The notes beneath the pieces are model-generated. The model ran no database searches. It had not been told where the DNA came from and was given only the letters and a program-made list of their open reading frames with translations. Made by a program: the position numbers and the translations under genes. A stretch of DNA of 64,000 bases, taken from Arthrobacter sp. AFG20. GTDB lineage: Bacteria; Actinomycetota; Actinomycetes; Actinomycetales; Micrococcaceae. Below are positions 31,590 through 38,927 of the stretch, one piece after another. Location: NCBI RefSeq assembly GCF_002892795.1, contig NZ_PJMC01000003.1, forward strand, positions 1 through 64,000. The letters are read 5' to 3'. The stretch's first letter is position 1. Each line of letters starts with the position of its first letter.

Positions 31590-32555
31590 ATGAGCACCAG
31601 CGCCTTCGCGGATTCCCAGCACCCCATCACCTGGCCGGCCGGCTTTACCGCCGCCGCATCCTTCACCTTCGATGTCGACGCCGAATCCTGCGTCATCGCG
31701 CACGACCCCACCAGCACCCGGCGCATGTCGCTCATGAGCCACCAGTCGTACGGGCCCAACGTTGCGGTGCCGCGGCTGCTGCAGATCCTGGCGCGGCAGG
31801 AGGTCCGCGGGACGTTCTTCATCCCCGGGTTCACCGCCGAAAGCTACCCCGATGTGGTGCGGCAGATCGTCGACGGCGGCCACGAGGTTGCCCACCACGG
31901 CTACCTGCACGAGCCGATGCAGGGGATCGACGCCGCCACCGAGGCGAGCTATCTGGACCGGGGGCTGGAGGCGCTGGAGAAGGTCGCGGGGATCCGACCG
32001 GTGGGTTACCGGGCACCGTGGTGGGAACTGAACTGGCACTCGCCGGCGCTGCTCGCTGATCGCGGCTTCCTCTACGATTCGAGCCTGCTCGACGGCGATG
32101 CACCGTACCGTATGTCCGTCGCCTCGGGTTCTCCTTCCGGTGCCGGTGACACCCGCGACATCGTGGAGATCCCCGTGGACTGGACCCTGGACGACTGGGA
32201 GCAGTACGCGTTCTATCCCGGCGTGACGGGCAGCGGCGTGATCGAAAGCCCCGCTAAGGTGCTGGAGATGTGGACGCTCGAGGCGGAGGCGCACCACTCG
32301 CAGGGCAGCTGCTTCGTGCTCACGAACCACCCGTTCATCTCGGGCCGGCCGTCGAAGGCGGTGGCCCTGGAGCGGCTGATCGAGCGGGTCAAGGGCATGG
32401 ACGGCATGTGGGTGACGACGCTGGAGCAGATCGCGGAGCACACCAAGGCGACGGTGAGCGAGGTGCACAGCCACGCCAGGATCGAGGTTCCCGCCGCGCC
32501 CGGTTACGGCGCGCGGTTCGTGCCGGGGCAGGTGCAGGTTCCCGCGCTCAGCTAG
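31590..32555 (+). CDS. Polysaccharide-deacetylase-fold hydrolase (PuuE/cyclic imidase-like)
   Basis: A 321-residue CE4-fold protein with no signal peptide. It has FTFDVDAESCVIAHDP (metal/catalytic Asp pair), TFFIPGFTAESYPDVVRQIV, GHEVAHHGYLHEPM (His ligands) and GYRAPWWELNWHS. Cytoplasmic members of this branch include the allantoinase PuuE and cyclic imide hydrolases, rather than chitin deacetylases. The setting agrees: it follows an NCS1 permease in a PucR-controlled cluster. The ATG at 31590 has GAAAGGA upstream. The exact substrate is not determined by sequence. Confidence 0.83.
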   Translation: MSTSAFADSQHPITWPAGFTAAASFTFDVDAESCVIAHDPTSTRRMSLMSHQSYGPNVAVPRLLQILARQEVRGTFFIPGFTAESYPDVVRQIVDGGHEVAHHGYLHEPMQGIDAATEASYLDRGLEALEKVAGIRPVGYRAPWWELNWHSPALLADRGFLYDSSLLDGDAPYRMSVASGSPSGAGDTRDIVEIPVDWTLDDWEQYAFYPGVTGSGVIESPAKVLEMWTLEAEAHHSQGSCFVLTNHPFISGRPSKAVALERLIERVKGMDGMWVTTLEQIAEHTKATVSEVHSHARIEVPAAPGYGARFVPGQVQVPALS

Positions 32556-32569
32556 CGCGGCTTGGTCGA

Positions 32570-32624
32570 GCGCGAACGGACACTTCAGGCCCTTCAGGCA
32601 AGGGCGCCAAGTGTCCGTTCGCGC
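32570..32624. terminator. 16-bp perfect hairpin between convergent genes
   Basis: GCGCGAACGGACACTT (32570-32585) pairs perfectly with 32609-32624 around a 23-nt loop. It begins 15 bp after the hydrolase stop and faces the convergent GH3 gene (stop 32713). No T-run follows on either strand. It may be a bidirectional terminator or a dispersed intergenic palindrome. Confidence 0.55.
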
Positions 32625-32712
32625 TTCCCGGGCTTCTGCGTTGTGCGTCGCGGATCGGCCAACGGTCAACCAGGGGCGGGCCACACCCTCACCCGACCTA
32701 CTACTCTCGCCT

Positions 32713-33981
32713 TTAGTGCCCGGCCTTTACCGTCAGCACCTTCAGCGCAGCGGCGTTGACCTCCGCCGCGAACGCAGGATTGTGCTGCGCGAGCTGAAGC
32801 ACCGCGGTGTACATGGCGGGAATGGCGCGGGGGTTAGCGCACAGCAGCATGGTTCCGCCGGCATGGATGTAGCTCGTGGCGCGGGTGCCCAGGGCCCACG
32901 GAGCCAACTGCGCCGCGTTGCACAGGTCGTCGGACAGGACGACGCCGGTAAAGTGCAGGTCCGAGCGCAACATCGTCCGCATGATCAGCGGCGAGAAGGG
33001 CGCGATGTGGCCGGCGTCGATGCGCGTGTAGTAGGCGCTCGAGACCATCACCCACCGTGCGCCCGCCTGGATTGCTGTCCGGAACGGCAGCAGGTACGGG
33101 TCGGTGCGGGTGGTGACGGTGTCCTTCACGTTCCCGGTGGTGTCAGTGTTCAGGGTAACGCGGCCCAGGCCGGGGAAGTGCTTGACGACGGGGGCGATGC
33201 CCGCCTGTCGCATGCCGGCTGCAAAGGCGCCGCCGTGGGCTGAGACCGCCTGCGGCGTGAACCCGTATTCGCGGCCAAAGAATCCGATGGGCGCGTTGCG
33301 CGGGGCGAACTGTCTGCTCGGCACTGTGTCCAGGACCGGCGCCAGGTTCATGGTGAGCCCGGCCGCGCGCAGCTGGCTTCCCCACACACGCGCGTTGGCC
33401 TGGAGGGCCGCCGTCGTCAGTGTTCCCTGCGACAGTGCCGTGGGAATCGTGGAGAACCCCGGCCCGCCGAGGACTTGGACGAAACCGCCCTCCTGGTCCG
33501 TCGCGACCGCGAGTCGGATGCCTCCGCTGGTGGCCGCCGACACGGTCGCCGTCATCCGGCGAACGACGGCGGCCGTCGCCGCACTGCCCGCGCGGCTGCG
33601 GCCGGCGAGATAGACATTGCCGACGTGGTACCTGGTGAGGTCGGACATGGTGTTGGCGTCCGCTCCGGTGGCCGTGGCCGCCACCATGAACAGCTGGCCG
33701 ACACGCTGCGCCAGCGTGAGCCGGGCGAGCTGCTGCGCCGGAGTGGGTGCCGCCGTCGCAGCGGCAGTATGGCCGACGACGGGCTTCCGGACAGCACGGG
33801 GGACAGCTGCAGGCTGGCCTGTTGAAGGCTGGCTTATAGCGGGATGGGGCATCGCGGGCAGGAACTCGGCCCGTGCTGCTGAAGGGGACTTGCTTGTTGC
33901 GGGCTGGGGCGGCCCGCCCGCTGCAGACAGAGCGAGCAAAAGCGCTGCTCCAATAACTGCCAATTTACTCAGATGATGCAT
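32713..33981 (-). CDS. Secreted GH3 beta-N-acetylhexosaminidase-like protein
   Basis: A 422-residue protein. A signal peptide (KLAVIGAALLLALSAAGG) is followed by a Pro/Ser/Ala-rich linker of about 60 residues and a GH3 N-terminal TIM barrel (about 85-420). NagZ-like segments include RVGQLFMVA, LAVATDQEGGFVQ, NLAPVLD, GIAPVVKHFPGLG and FTGVVLSDDL, the last with the catalytic Asp. The usual KHFPGHG reads KHFPGLG here and the general His/Asp dyad loop is altered, so activity may differ. NagZ-type enzymes remove GlcNAc from cell-wall fragments. The ATG at 33981 gives a clean signal peptide. Confidence 0.85.
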   Translation of the reverse strand: MHHLSKLAVIGAALLLALSAAGGPPQPATSKSPSAARAEFLPAMPHPAISQPSTGQPAAVPRAVRKPVVGHTAAATAAPTPAQQLARLTLAQRVGQLFMVAATATGADANTMSDLTRYHVGNVYLAGRSRAGSAATAAVVRRMTATVSAATSGGIRLAVATDQEGGFVQVLGGPGFSTIPTALSQGTLTTAALQANARVWGSQLRAAGLTMNLAPVLDTVPSRQFAPRNAPIGFFGREYGFTPQAVSAHGGAFAAGMRQAGIAPVVKHFPGLGRVTLNTDTTGNVKDTVTTRTDPYLLPFRTAIQAGARWVMVSSAYYTRIDAGHIAPFSPLIMRTMLRSDLHFTGVVLSDDLCNAAQLAPWALGTRATSYIHAGGTMLLCANPRAIPAMYTAVLQLAQHNPAFAAEVNAAALKVLTVKAGH

Positions 33982-34076
33982 AGTCACACGGCTTAGCTGG
34001 GGCACCCATATATCAACGAGCGTACGCCGTTTCCGCCGTGCCGGAGATACCCCGCCGCACATCGTTGTGCCAAATA

Positions 34077-34106
34077 GGGCCGCTTCGAAGCCACTTGGAG
34101 CGGCCC
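34077..34106 (-). terminator. GC-rich terminator after the sortase operon
   Basis: GGGCCGCT (34077-34084) pairs with AGCGGCCC (34099-34106). On the minus strand the stem is followed by TATTTG; on the plus strand by CTTTT. It lies about 60 bp after the sortase stop (34169). The same stem sequence forms the terminator at 38869-38905. Confidence 0.6.
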
Positions 34107-34168
34107 CTTTTGGCGAATCGGCGGAGGACGGCGACCGGGAAGGCAGCGGACCAAGGAAGGGGTCTGCC

Positions 34169-34861
34169 TCAGCCGGCCGACTTGAGCCTGGCGTACACCA
34201 CGTAGTTGTCGTTGAACAGGCCGGTGGCGGGGTCGTAGCCGTCGCAGGTGATGAGCCTCAACTCCGGGCCTTTGGTATTGCCGTAGACCTCGAAGGTGGG
34301 GAAGTCGTTCTTGCTGTACGCGGCGGCCCTGGTCACCGTAAAGACGGTGGCACTCTTGTCGGCGCGCTGCACCCTGATTTCCGCGCCGGTCTTCAAGCCG
34401 CGGAGGTTGGCGAAGACTCCCGGGCCGCCGTCAGTGGCGTTGACATGCCCCAGCAGTACGGCCGGACCGGTCTCACCCGGCGACGGCGAACCGGAGTACC
34501 AGCCGGCAGGCGCCCCCGGCCCGTCCGGCGGCACTTCCAGCGACCCGTTTGCCCGGAGCTTCAGCTTCACCAGCAGGGACTGGACCCCGATTGACGGAAC
34601 GGCCACCGACACGGGAGCGGGAGCCGGCCGGGCAGGCGAGGGCACAATCGCTGTCCGGCCGGCCGCCGCCGTCGTGCTTTTGGTTGGTGACGGCGTTTTG
34701 GTTGGTGGCGGCGAGGGGGAAGGGGCGGAGGACGGCGCCGCCGGCGGTGCCGTTGCGGTGGGGGCCGACGGCGGCGCCTGGGTTCCGCAGCCAGTCAGGA
34801 CCAGGCTGCCGAACAGCAGGAGGGCAGCCGCCCTGCGCAGACGCTGGAATGAGGAGTCCAT
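34169..34861 (-). CDS. Class F-like sortase with lipoprotein signal
   Basis: A 230-residue transpeptidase that should attach surface proteins to the wall. The N-terminus has a lipobox (VLTGC, Cys25), then a Pro/Ser/Thr/Ala-rich linker to about residue 85 and a compact sortase domain. His139 lies in LLGHVN and Cys206 in LRLITCDGYD, followed by NDNYVVYARL. The catalytic Arg usually sits just before the last strand; the nearest Arg here is at 225, so its identity is uncertain. It is the last gene of an operon with a secreted CHRD protein and a lipoprotein; the gap to the latter is 2 bp. Confidence 0.83.
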   Translation of the reverse strand: MDSSFQRLRRAAALLLFGSLVLTGCGTQAPPSAPTATAPPAAPSSAPSPSPPPTKTPSPTKSTTAAAGRTAIVPSPARPAPAPVSVAVPSIGVQSLLVKLKLRANGSLEVPPDGPGAPAGWYSGSPSPGETGPAVLLGHVNATDGGPGVFANLRGLKTGAEIRVQRADKSATVFTVTRAAAYSKNDFPTFEVYGNTKGPELRLITCDGYDPATGLFNDNYVVYARLKSAG

Positions 34862-34863
34862 GC

Positions 34864-35457
34864 CTAGTGGTGTTCTTTCCAGCAGGCCAGGATGGTGGTG
34901 GCCACCTGGTAGGCGAAATCGGTGGGAGCTACCTTCTGGGGCCCGACGGCGGCCGGCAGCCCGGTGGCGTTGACGTACAGCGCGCTGCTGTCCTTGAGGA
35001 AGATGACCGACCCGTCTGCGGTTTGGGCCGCAGGGAAGCCGAGGTTGGCGAGGCCCCTGATGGGTGCCGCTTCGAGTTTGCCCTGGAGCGCGTCGAAGTA
35101 TTTGCGTGCCGTGGCGGGATCAGGGAATTCCTTCACCGAGATCACGAGCGGGCCGTCGGCGAGGTGGTAGGTGCAGGTGTAGGTGCTGTCCGCCCAGTTG
35201 TCGGCCGTGTGCGGAGCCTGCTTTACTGCCAGAATCGAGGAAATGTCGTCCTTGGTTTCCTGTCCGCAGATCATTTTGGAGGCCTCGGAGGGGCCGGCCG
35301 TTTGAGCTGCTGCGCTCGCCGACGACGACGGCGGCGGTGCGCTCGCTGTTTCAGCCCGCCCCGTGCTTCCCGCGGCTGCGGCGCAGCCTGACAGCAGCAG
35401 CGATGCCACGGCCAGCGACACCATCGCGTGGTTGCGGTTCTTCGTTGCTCTGATCAT
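34864..35457 (-). CDS. Predicted lipoprotein, 197 residues
   Basis: A signal peptide with lipobox LLSGC is followed by an Ala/Ser/Pro-rich linker and a domain of about 130 residues beginning ICGQETKDDISSIL and ending CWKEHH. It contains FPDPATARKYFDALQGKL and a beta-rich C-terminus, similar in layout to DUF3558-like or other small actinobacterial lipoproteins, but the family is not certain. The ATG at 35457 gives the signal peptide; longer reads do not. It lies between the CHRD gene and the sortase gene in one operon. Confidence 0.72.
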   Translation of the reverse strand: MIRATKNRNHAMVSLAVASLLLSGCAAAAGSTGRAETASAPPPSSSASAAAQTAGPSEASKMICGQETKDDISSILAVKQAPHTADNWADSTYTCTYHLADGPLVISVKEFPDPATARKYFDALQGKLEAAPIRGLANLGFPAAQTADGSVIFLKDSSALYVNATGLPAAVGPQKVAPTDFAYQVATTILACWKEHH

Positions 35458-35558
35458 CCTCAGCGTCCTGTCCTGGAGTGTGGTTCTTCGATAGGGCGGG
35501 CAGAACTCCGGCCGCCGCGGAAGCTCCCAAGGCATCCGCGGCGGCCGGAATCGAAAAC

Positions 35559-36338
35559 CTACGCTGCCTCGGCTGCCCTGCGGCGGCGGATGTTGTAGGT
35601 TCCGCCCGCTGCGGCAGCCAGGACGAGGCCGCCGCCCAAAGCCAGCACCCCGGCGTCGTTCTTCTGCGGAGTCTGCGCAACACCGGTGTCCGCGCCGCCC
35701 ACCGGCATGTTCATCTGGCCGGCGGTGAGGGTGCCGCAGAGGGCCGGCGATGTGGCTGCCAGCGGCAGGCTGGGCACGAGGTCGCTCTTGGCGGCCTGGC
35801 CGGCGGCACTCAGGGTTGCGGGGTCCAGCCCGTGGACAACGACGACAGCGGTGCCGTTATGCAGGGCTGCCTTGGTCTCGGCGTTGAGCGGGAAGCTGCG
35901 ATCGATCGTGTAGGCACCGCCCTGGCCGGCGACCTTGAGGTCCAGGCCGGCCGCCGGGCTGGTATCGCCGCTGGTGGAGAGCGTGGTGCCGATCTTGCCG
36001 TAGGCCGGGGCGCCCTCGGTGGTGGAGATGACGCCGTCGCCGTTGGCATCGGCTGAGGGGGCGGGGCACTGGCCCTTGGCGCCTATATGGATGTGCTGCA
36101 CGTGCGGGTACGGGGCGTTGTTGAACGTCGTGGCGAGGCCGGAGACGTTGAGGACCACGTGCGCCTGGTCGCCGGTGACGTGCAGGGTGACGTTGCCCGA
36201 CGCGGAGCTGCCGTTCAGCTGGCCAAGGGCGGCCTGGTAGGTGTGGTCGCCGTCGTGGGCCATGGCAGGTGCGCCGGACAGGGCCAGTGCGCCCAGAGCG
36301 AGGGTGGGGACTGCCAAAAGTCGCAGGGTCTTATTCAT
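35559..36338 (-). CDS. CHRD-domain surface protein with membrane tail
   Basis: A 259-residue protein with signal peptide (LAVPTLALGALALSGAPAMA), a CHRD-like domain starting with HTYQAALGQLNGSSASGNV, a His/Asp-rich stretch (PYPHVQHIHIGAKGQCP, then DANGDGVI resembling an EF-type loop) and VVVVHGLDP. The C-terminus has PVGGADTG, a hydrophobic segment (VLALGGGLVLAAAAGG) and RRRR. This resembles a wall-sorting signal, though not a canonical LPXTG. The sortase gene two places downstream in the same operon may process it. It has LPXTG-like topology by inference only. Confidence 0.78.
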   Translation of the reverse strand: MNKTLRLLAVPTLALGALALSGAPAMAHDGDHTYQAALGQLNGSSASGNVTLHVTGDQAHVVLNVSGLATTFNNAPYPHVQHIHIGAKGQCPAPSADANGDGVISTTEGAPAYGKIGTTLSTSGDTSPAAGLDLKVAGQGGAYTIDRSFPLNAETKAALHNGTAVVVVHGLDPATLSAAGQAAKSDLVPSLPLAATSPALCGTLTAGQMNMPVGGADTGVAQTPQKNDAGVLALGGGLVLAAAAGGTYNIRRRRAAEAA

Positions 36339-36515
36339 CGGAAGCGTTCTCCTCGTGCGAGTGGTGGTGGATCTCCCGTGGATGGGACACAGGCAGTTCG
36401 GAGCAACGCCGCGGCCGGATGGGCGGAAAAGTGAGCTGGCCTACTTTTTCTTCAGTTGTGCGACTCTGGAGCGGCGGACGGATGGGCTCGGAAGCCTTCG
36501 GCTGAGGGCATGGAA

Positions 36516-36555
36516 ATGCCGCCCTGCGGTGTTGGGGGCCATCGCAGGACGGCAT
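36516..36555. other. Hairpin in the 343-bp gap 36339-36681
   Basis: ATGCCGCCCTGCG (36516-36528) and CGCAGGACGGCAT (36543-36555) are complementary at 12 of 13 positions around a 14-nt loop. The gap lies between the CHRD start and the XRE regulator stop, both on the minus strand. The hairpin could terminate the regulator transcript. Otherwise this gap shows only promoter-like sequence for the CHRD operon. Confidence 0.4.
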
Positions 36556-36681
36556 GGATCAACGGTACTGTGCCGCCCTCCGCTTCGACAGCATTTCCTT
36601 TGTGGTGGCGGAAATCTTAACGGTTTTTTAACGCCTCTTCGCGTTTCAAATGCCGCAGGAGGCAGGAGGTCCCTCGCCGGA

Positions 36682-37590
36682 TCAGCCCTTGGCTGGCCCG
36701 GGCTCCAAAGCGGCCTGCCGTGGCAAGCCAGACGCGGGTTGCTCCTGGCTCGCGGCCCAGCTGGCCAGCAGTTTGAGGGCGTCTTCTTCGGCCGAACCTG
36801 GCTGCGCGCTGTAAGCGGTCAGCGTCAGTCCGGGATCAGCGGGCAGGTCCATGGCATCGAAGGCCAGGTCGAGGTTGCCCACCACCGGGTGGTGGAACTG
36901 CTTGAGGCCGGTCCGGTGCAGGCGCACGTTGTGGTCTGCCCACCGGATGCGGAACTCATCGCTGCGGGTGGACAGTTCCCCGATGAGGTCCTGCAGGGCC
37001 TTGTCGTACGGGTCCCTGCCGGCCTCGGTGCGCAGCAGGGCGACGGTGGTGTTCGCCGAGTCTTCCCATGCCGGATAGAACGTGAGGGCGCGCGGGTCGA
37101 GGAAGCAGAACCGGGCCAGGTTGACCTGCTGCTCCCCGCGGACGAATGCCTCGGAGTACAGCGCCCGTCCCAGATTGTTGATGGCCAGGATGTCCAGCCG
37201 CCCGTTGCGCACGAAGGCCGGAGACCCGGTCATCCCGTGAAGGACCGCCTGCAGGCTGGAACGGATCGTCTGTTTCCTCGCAGGTTGACGACGGGCCTTG
37301 CCTCCCGCACTGGCCGCGCGGGCAAGGTCGAACAGGTGCTCACGTTCCGCCTCGTCCAGCTGCAGCGCCCTGGCAAGCGCCTCCAGCACGTCATCGGAGG
37401 CTCCGGCGAGGTTCCCGCGTTCGAGGCGGGTGTAGTACTCGATGCTGACCCCGGCCAGGAAGGCAACTTCCCCGCGGCGCAGTCCAGGCACGCGCCGGTT
37501 GCCGCCGTAATCGGGCAGGCCGGCCTGCTCCGGGGTGATCCTCGCCCTGCGGGAGGCAAGGAAGTCGCGGATTTCGGTGCGGTTGTCCAT
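36682..37590 (-). CDS. XRE regulator with MmyB-like ligand-binding domain
   Basis: A 302-residue protein. The N-terminal HTH has FLASRRARITPEQAGLPDYGGNRRVPGLRRGEVAFLAGVSIEYYTRLERGN, the standard opening of this family. The C-terminal MmyB-like PAS-type domain (about 110-280) has PAFVRNGRLDILAINNLGRALY, LARFCFLDPRAL, FYPAWEDSANTTVALLR and the VRLHRTGLKQFHHPVVGNL motif. Such regulators control neighbouring oxidoreductase or cupin genes. It is divergent from a cupin-CMD gene pair with a 129-bp shared region that holds an inverted repeat. Confidence 0.87.
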   Translation of the reverse strand: MDNRTEIRDFLASRRARITPEQAGLPDYGGNRRVPGLRRGEVAFLAGVSIEYYTRLERGNLAGASDDVLEALARALQLDEAEREHLFDLARAASAGGKARRQPARKQTIRSSLQAVLHGMTGSPAFVRNGRLDILAINNLGRALYSEAFVRGEQQVNLARFCFLDPRALTFYPAWEDSANTTVALLRTEAGRDPYDKALQDLIGELSTRSDEFRIRWADHNVRLHRTGLKQFHHPVVGNLDLAFDAMDLPADPGLTLTAYSAQPGSAEEDALKLLASWAASQEQPASGLPRQAALEPGPAKG

Positions 37591-37620
37591 GGCTATAACG
37601 CTAGGGGCATTCCGGTCCTG

Positions 37621-37664
37621 TGAGGGAGTCCCTGCCGGTACCCCTAAGAACAGAGACTCCCTTA
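37621..37664. promoter_or_regulatory. Inverted repeat between the XRE regulator and cupin genes
   Basis: TGAGGGAGTC (37621-37630) and GACTCCCTTA (37655-37664) match at nine of ten paired positions. The 24-bp spacer contains the palindrome GGTACC. The pair lies between divergent starts and is the best candidate for the regulator's operator. Confidence 0.5.
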
Positions 37665-37719
37665 CCTGTCCTGTCTGCGGTTGTCTGGTACCTGAAGACG
37701 AACAAGAAGGAGAATCACC

Positions 37720-38133
37720 GTGGAAATTGCGCCCAAGCCGCCCACCGTCAAGAACCCGCCCGAGCAGTTCACCGGGGACGTGTGGCTGGACATGATTGCC
37801 AGCCCGCAGAACGACAGCCAGCGCATGGTGGTGGCCAAGGTGCGCTTCGCGCCCGGTGCGCGCACTGCCTGGCACAGCCACTCCAACGGCCAGACCCTGC
37901 ACATCACCGAGGGGATCGGGCTGGTGCAGTCCCGGGGCGGGGAGCTCTTCGAGGTTCACCCCGGCCAGACCATCTACACGCCGCCCGGAGAACTGCACTG
38001 GCACGGAGCCGCCCCGGACAGCTACATGGAGCACCTGGCCATGCTGGAAAGCGGCGGGGACCCGGCCGACGGCGGCTGGTTCGAGCACGTCACCGACGAG
38101 GAATACAACGGTCCCCGCACGGTGGCGAAGTAG
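37720..38133 (+). CDS. Small cupin-domain protein
   Basis: A 137-residue single-domain cupin. Motif 1 is GARTAWHSHSNGQTLHITEGIG (metal His pair and Glu-like position) and motif 2 is PGELHWHGAAPDSYMEHLAM. It resembles the cupin often paired with carboxymuconolactone decarboxylase-like proteins. Its substrate is unknown. It starts at a GTG with AAGAAGGAG 9-10 nt upstream and precedes a CMD-family gene by 19 bp, so the two are co-transcribed. Confidence 0.85.
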   Translation: MEIAPKPPTVKNPPEQFTGDVWLDMIASPQNDSQRMVVAKVRFAPGARTAWHSHSNGQTLHITEGIGLVQSRGGELFEVHPGQTIYTPPGELHWHGAAPDSYMEHLAMLESGGDPADGGWFEHVTDEEYNGPRTVAK

Positions 38134-38152
38134 GAAAGAAGGGAGAAAACGC

Positions 38153-38473
38153 ATGACTGAAAACGAACCGTCCGGCGCCCAGAAGATGTTCGGCGAGTTT
38201 GCCCCGAAGCTCGCGCAGCTTACCGACGACGTGCTTTTCGGCGACGTTTGGGAGCGCCCCGAGCTGTCGCCCCGCGACCGCAGCCTGGTGACCATCACCG
38301 CCCTGGTCGCCGGCGGCAACAGCGAGCAGCTCGGCTACCACATCTCCCTCGGCCGGAAGAACGGCCTGACCGAAGGCGAGATCAAAGAGGCGATCATCCA
38401 CCTCGCGTTCTACACGGGCTGGCCGAAAGCCATCACGGCGATCATGATCGCCAAGGACACCTTCACCGGCTGA
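38153..38473 (+). CDS. Carboxymuconolactone decarboxylase-family protein
   Basis: A 106-residue all-helical CMD/AhpD-like protein: VFG-type start LTDDVLFGDVWERPELSPRDRSLVTITALVAGGN, then LGYHISLGRKNGLTEGEIKEAIIHLAFYTGWP. There is no CxxC, so it is not an AhpD-type thiol reductase. It is closer to the gamma-CMD group, which acts on lactones or has redox-linked roles. It follows the cupin gene in one operon under the divergent XRE regulator. A 13-bp hairpin lies 62 bp downstream. Confidence 0.87.
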   Translation: MTENEPSGAQKMFGEFAPKLAQLTDDVLFGDVWERPELSPRDRSLVTITALVAGGNSEQLGYHISLGRKNGLTEGEIKEAIIHLAFYTGWPKAITAIMIAKDTFTG

Positions 38474-38535
38474 GCCCCCGCTTGCCGGGTGCGCCGCGTC
38501 CCCGGTGCCGGGCTGGGGGATTGCCGAACGCGGGG

Positions 38536-38568
38536 GAGGCCCTGTCCGCTCTTACCGGACAGGGCCTC
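38536..38568. terminator. Bidirectional terminator between CMD and CsbD genes
   Basis: GAGGCCCTGTCCG (38536-38548) pairs perfectly with CGGACAGGGCCTC (38556-38568), a 13-bp stem with a 7-nt loop. It lies between convergent stop codons (38473 and 38590). No long T-run is present. Confidence 0.75.
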
Positions 38569-38589
38569 GAGCATTGAACGGGACCTTGG

Positions 38590-38766
38590 TCAGTGCCTCC
38601 TGAAGGCGTCCTTGATCTTTTCGCCGGCCTGCTTGAGGTCGGCCCTGATGTGGCGCTCCCTGCCCTCAGCCCTGAGCCGGTTGTCACCGGTGGCGCGTCC
38701 GGCTGCTTCCTTGCTTCTGCCGTGGAGTTTTTCGGCGGCATTGTGGATCTTGTCACCCAAACCCAT
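38590..38766 (-). CDS. CsbD-family stress-response protein
   Basis: A 58-residue, charged, helical protein: GLGDKIHNAAEKLHGRSKEAAGRATGD, then AEGRERHIRADLKQAGEKIKDAF. This is the CsbD pattern (K-x-x-E-x-x-G-K repeats). CsbD-like proteins are general stress proteins with no known biochemical activity. The ATG at 38766 is preceded by AGGAGGTC. It converges on the CMD gene across the terminator at 38536-38568. Confidence 0.85.
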   Translation of the reverse strand: MGLGDKIHNAAEKLHGRSKEAAGRATGDNRLRAEGRERHIRADLKQAGEKIKDAFRRH

Positions 38767-38868
38767 CGTGACCTCCTGTACGGGAAAGCCGGGGCGGCCT
38801 GCTGCCGCGGCGGCCACTCTCAGTTTATCGGCGGCGGGGCCAGAAGGCTCCTGCCGTTTAACGCGGAA

Positions 38869-38905
38869 AGGGCCGCTCCAACCCGGTTCGGATTGCAGCG
38901 GCCCT
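38869..38905 (-). terminator. Terminator of the large repeat-protein gene
   Basis: AGGGCCGCT (38869-38877) pairs perfectly with AGCGGCCCT (38897-38905). On the minus strand the stem is followed by TTTCC and begins 23 bp after the stop at 38928. Confidence 0.75.
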
Positions 38906-38927
38906 GCCGTGTTTGTGCCTCGCTAGG

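Noticed and set aside
30342..32684. Minus-strand frame of 780 codons over the NCS1 permease and hydrolase genes
   Set aside because: Antisense shadow of two recognised genes. Composition is unlike a real protein.
35559..35700. LPXTG signal in the CHRD protein
   Set aside because: The motif is PVGGADTG with helix and Arg tail. It is sorting-signal-like but not LPXTG, so no canonical call was made.
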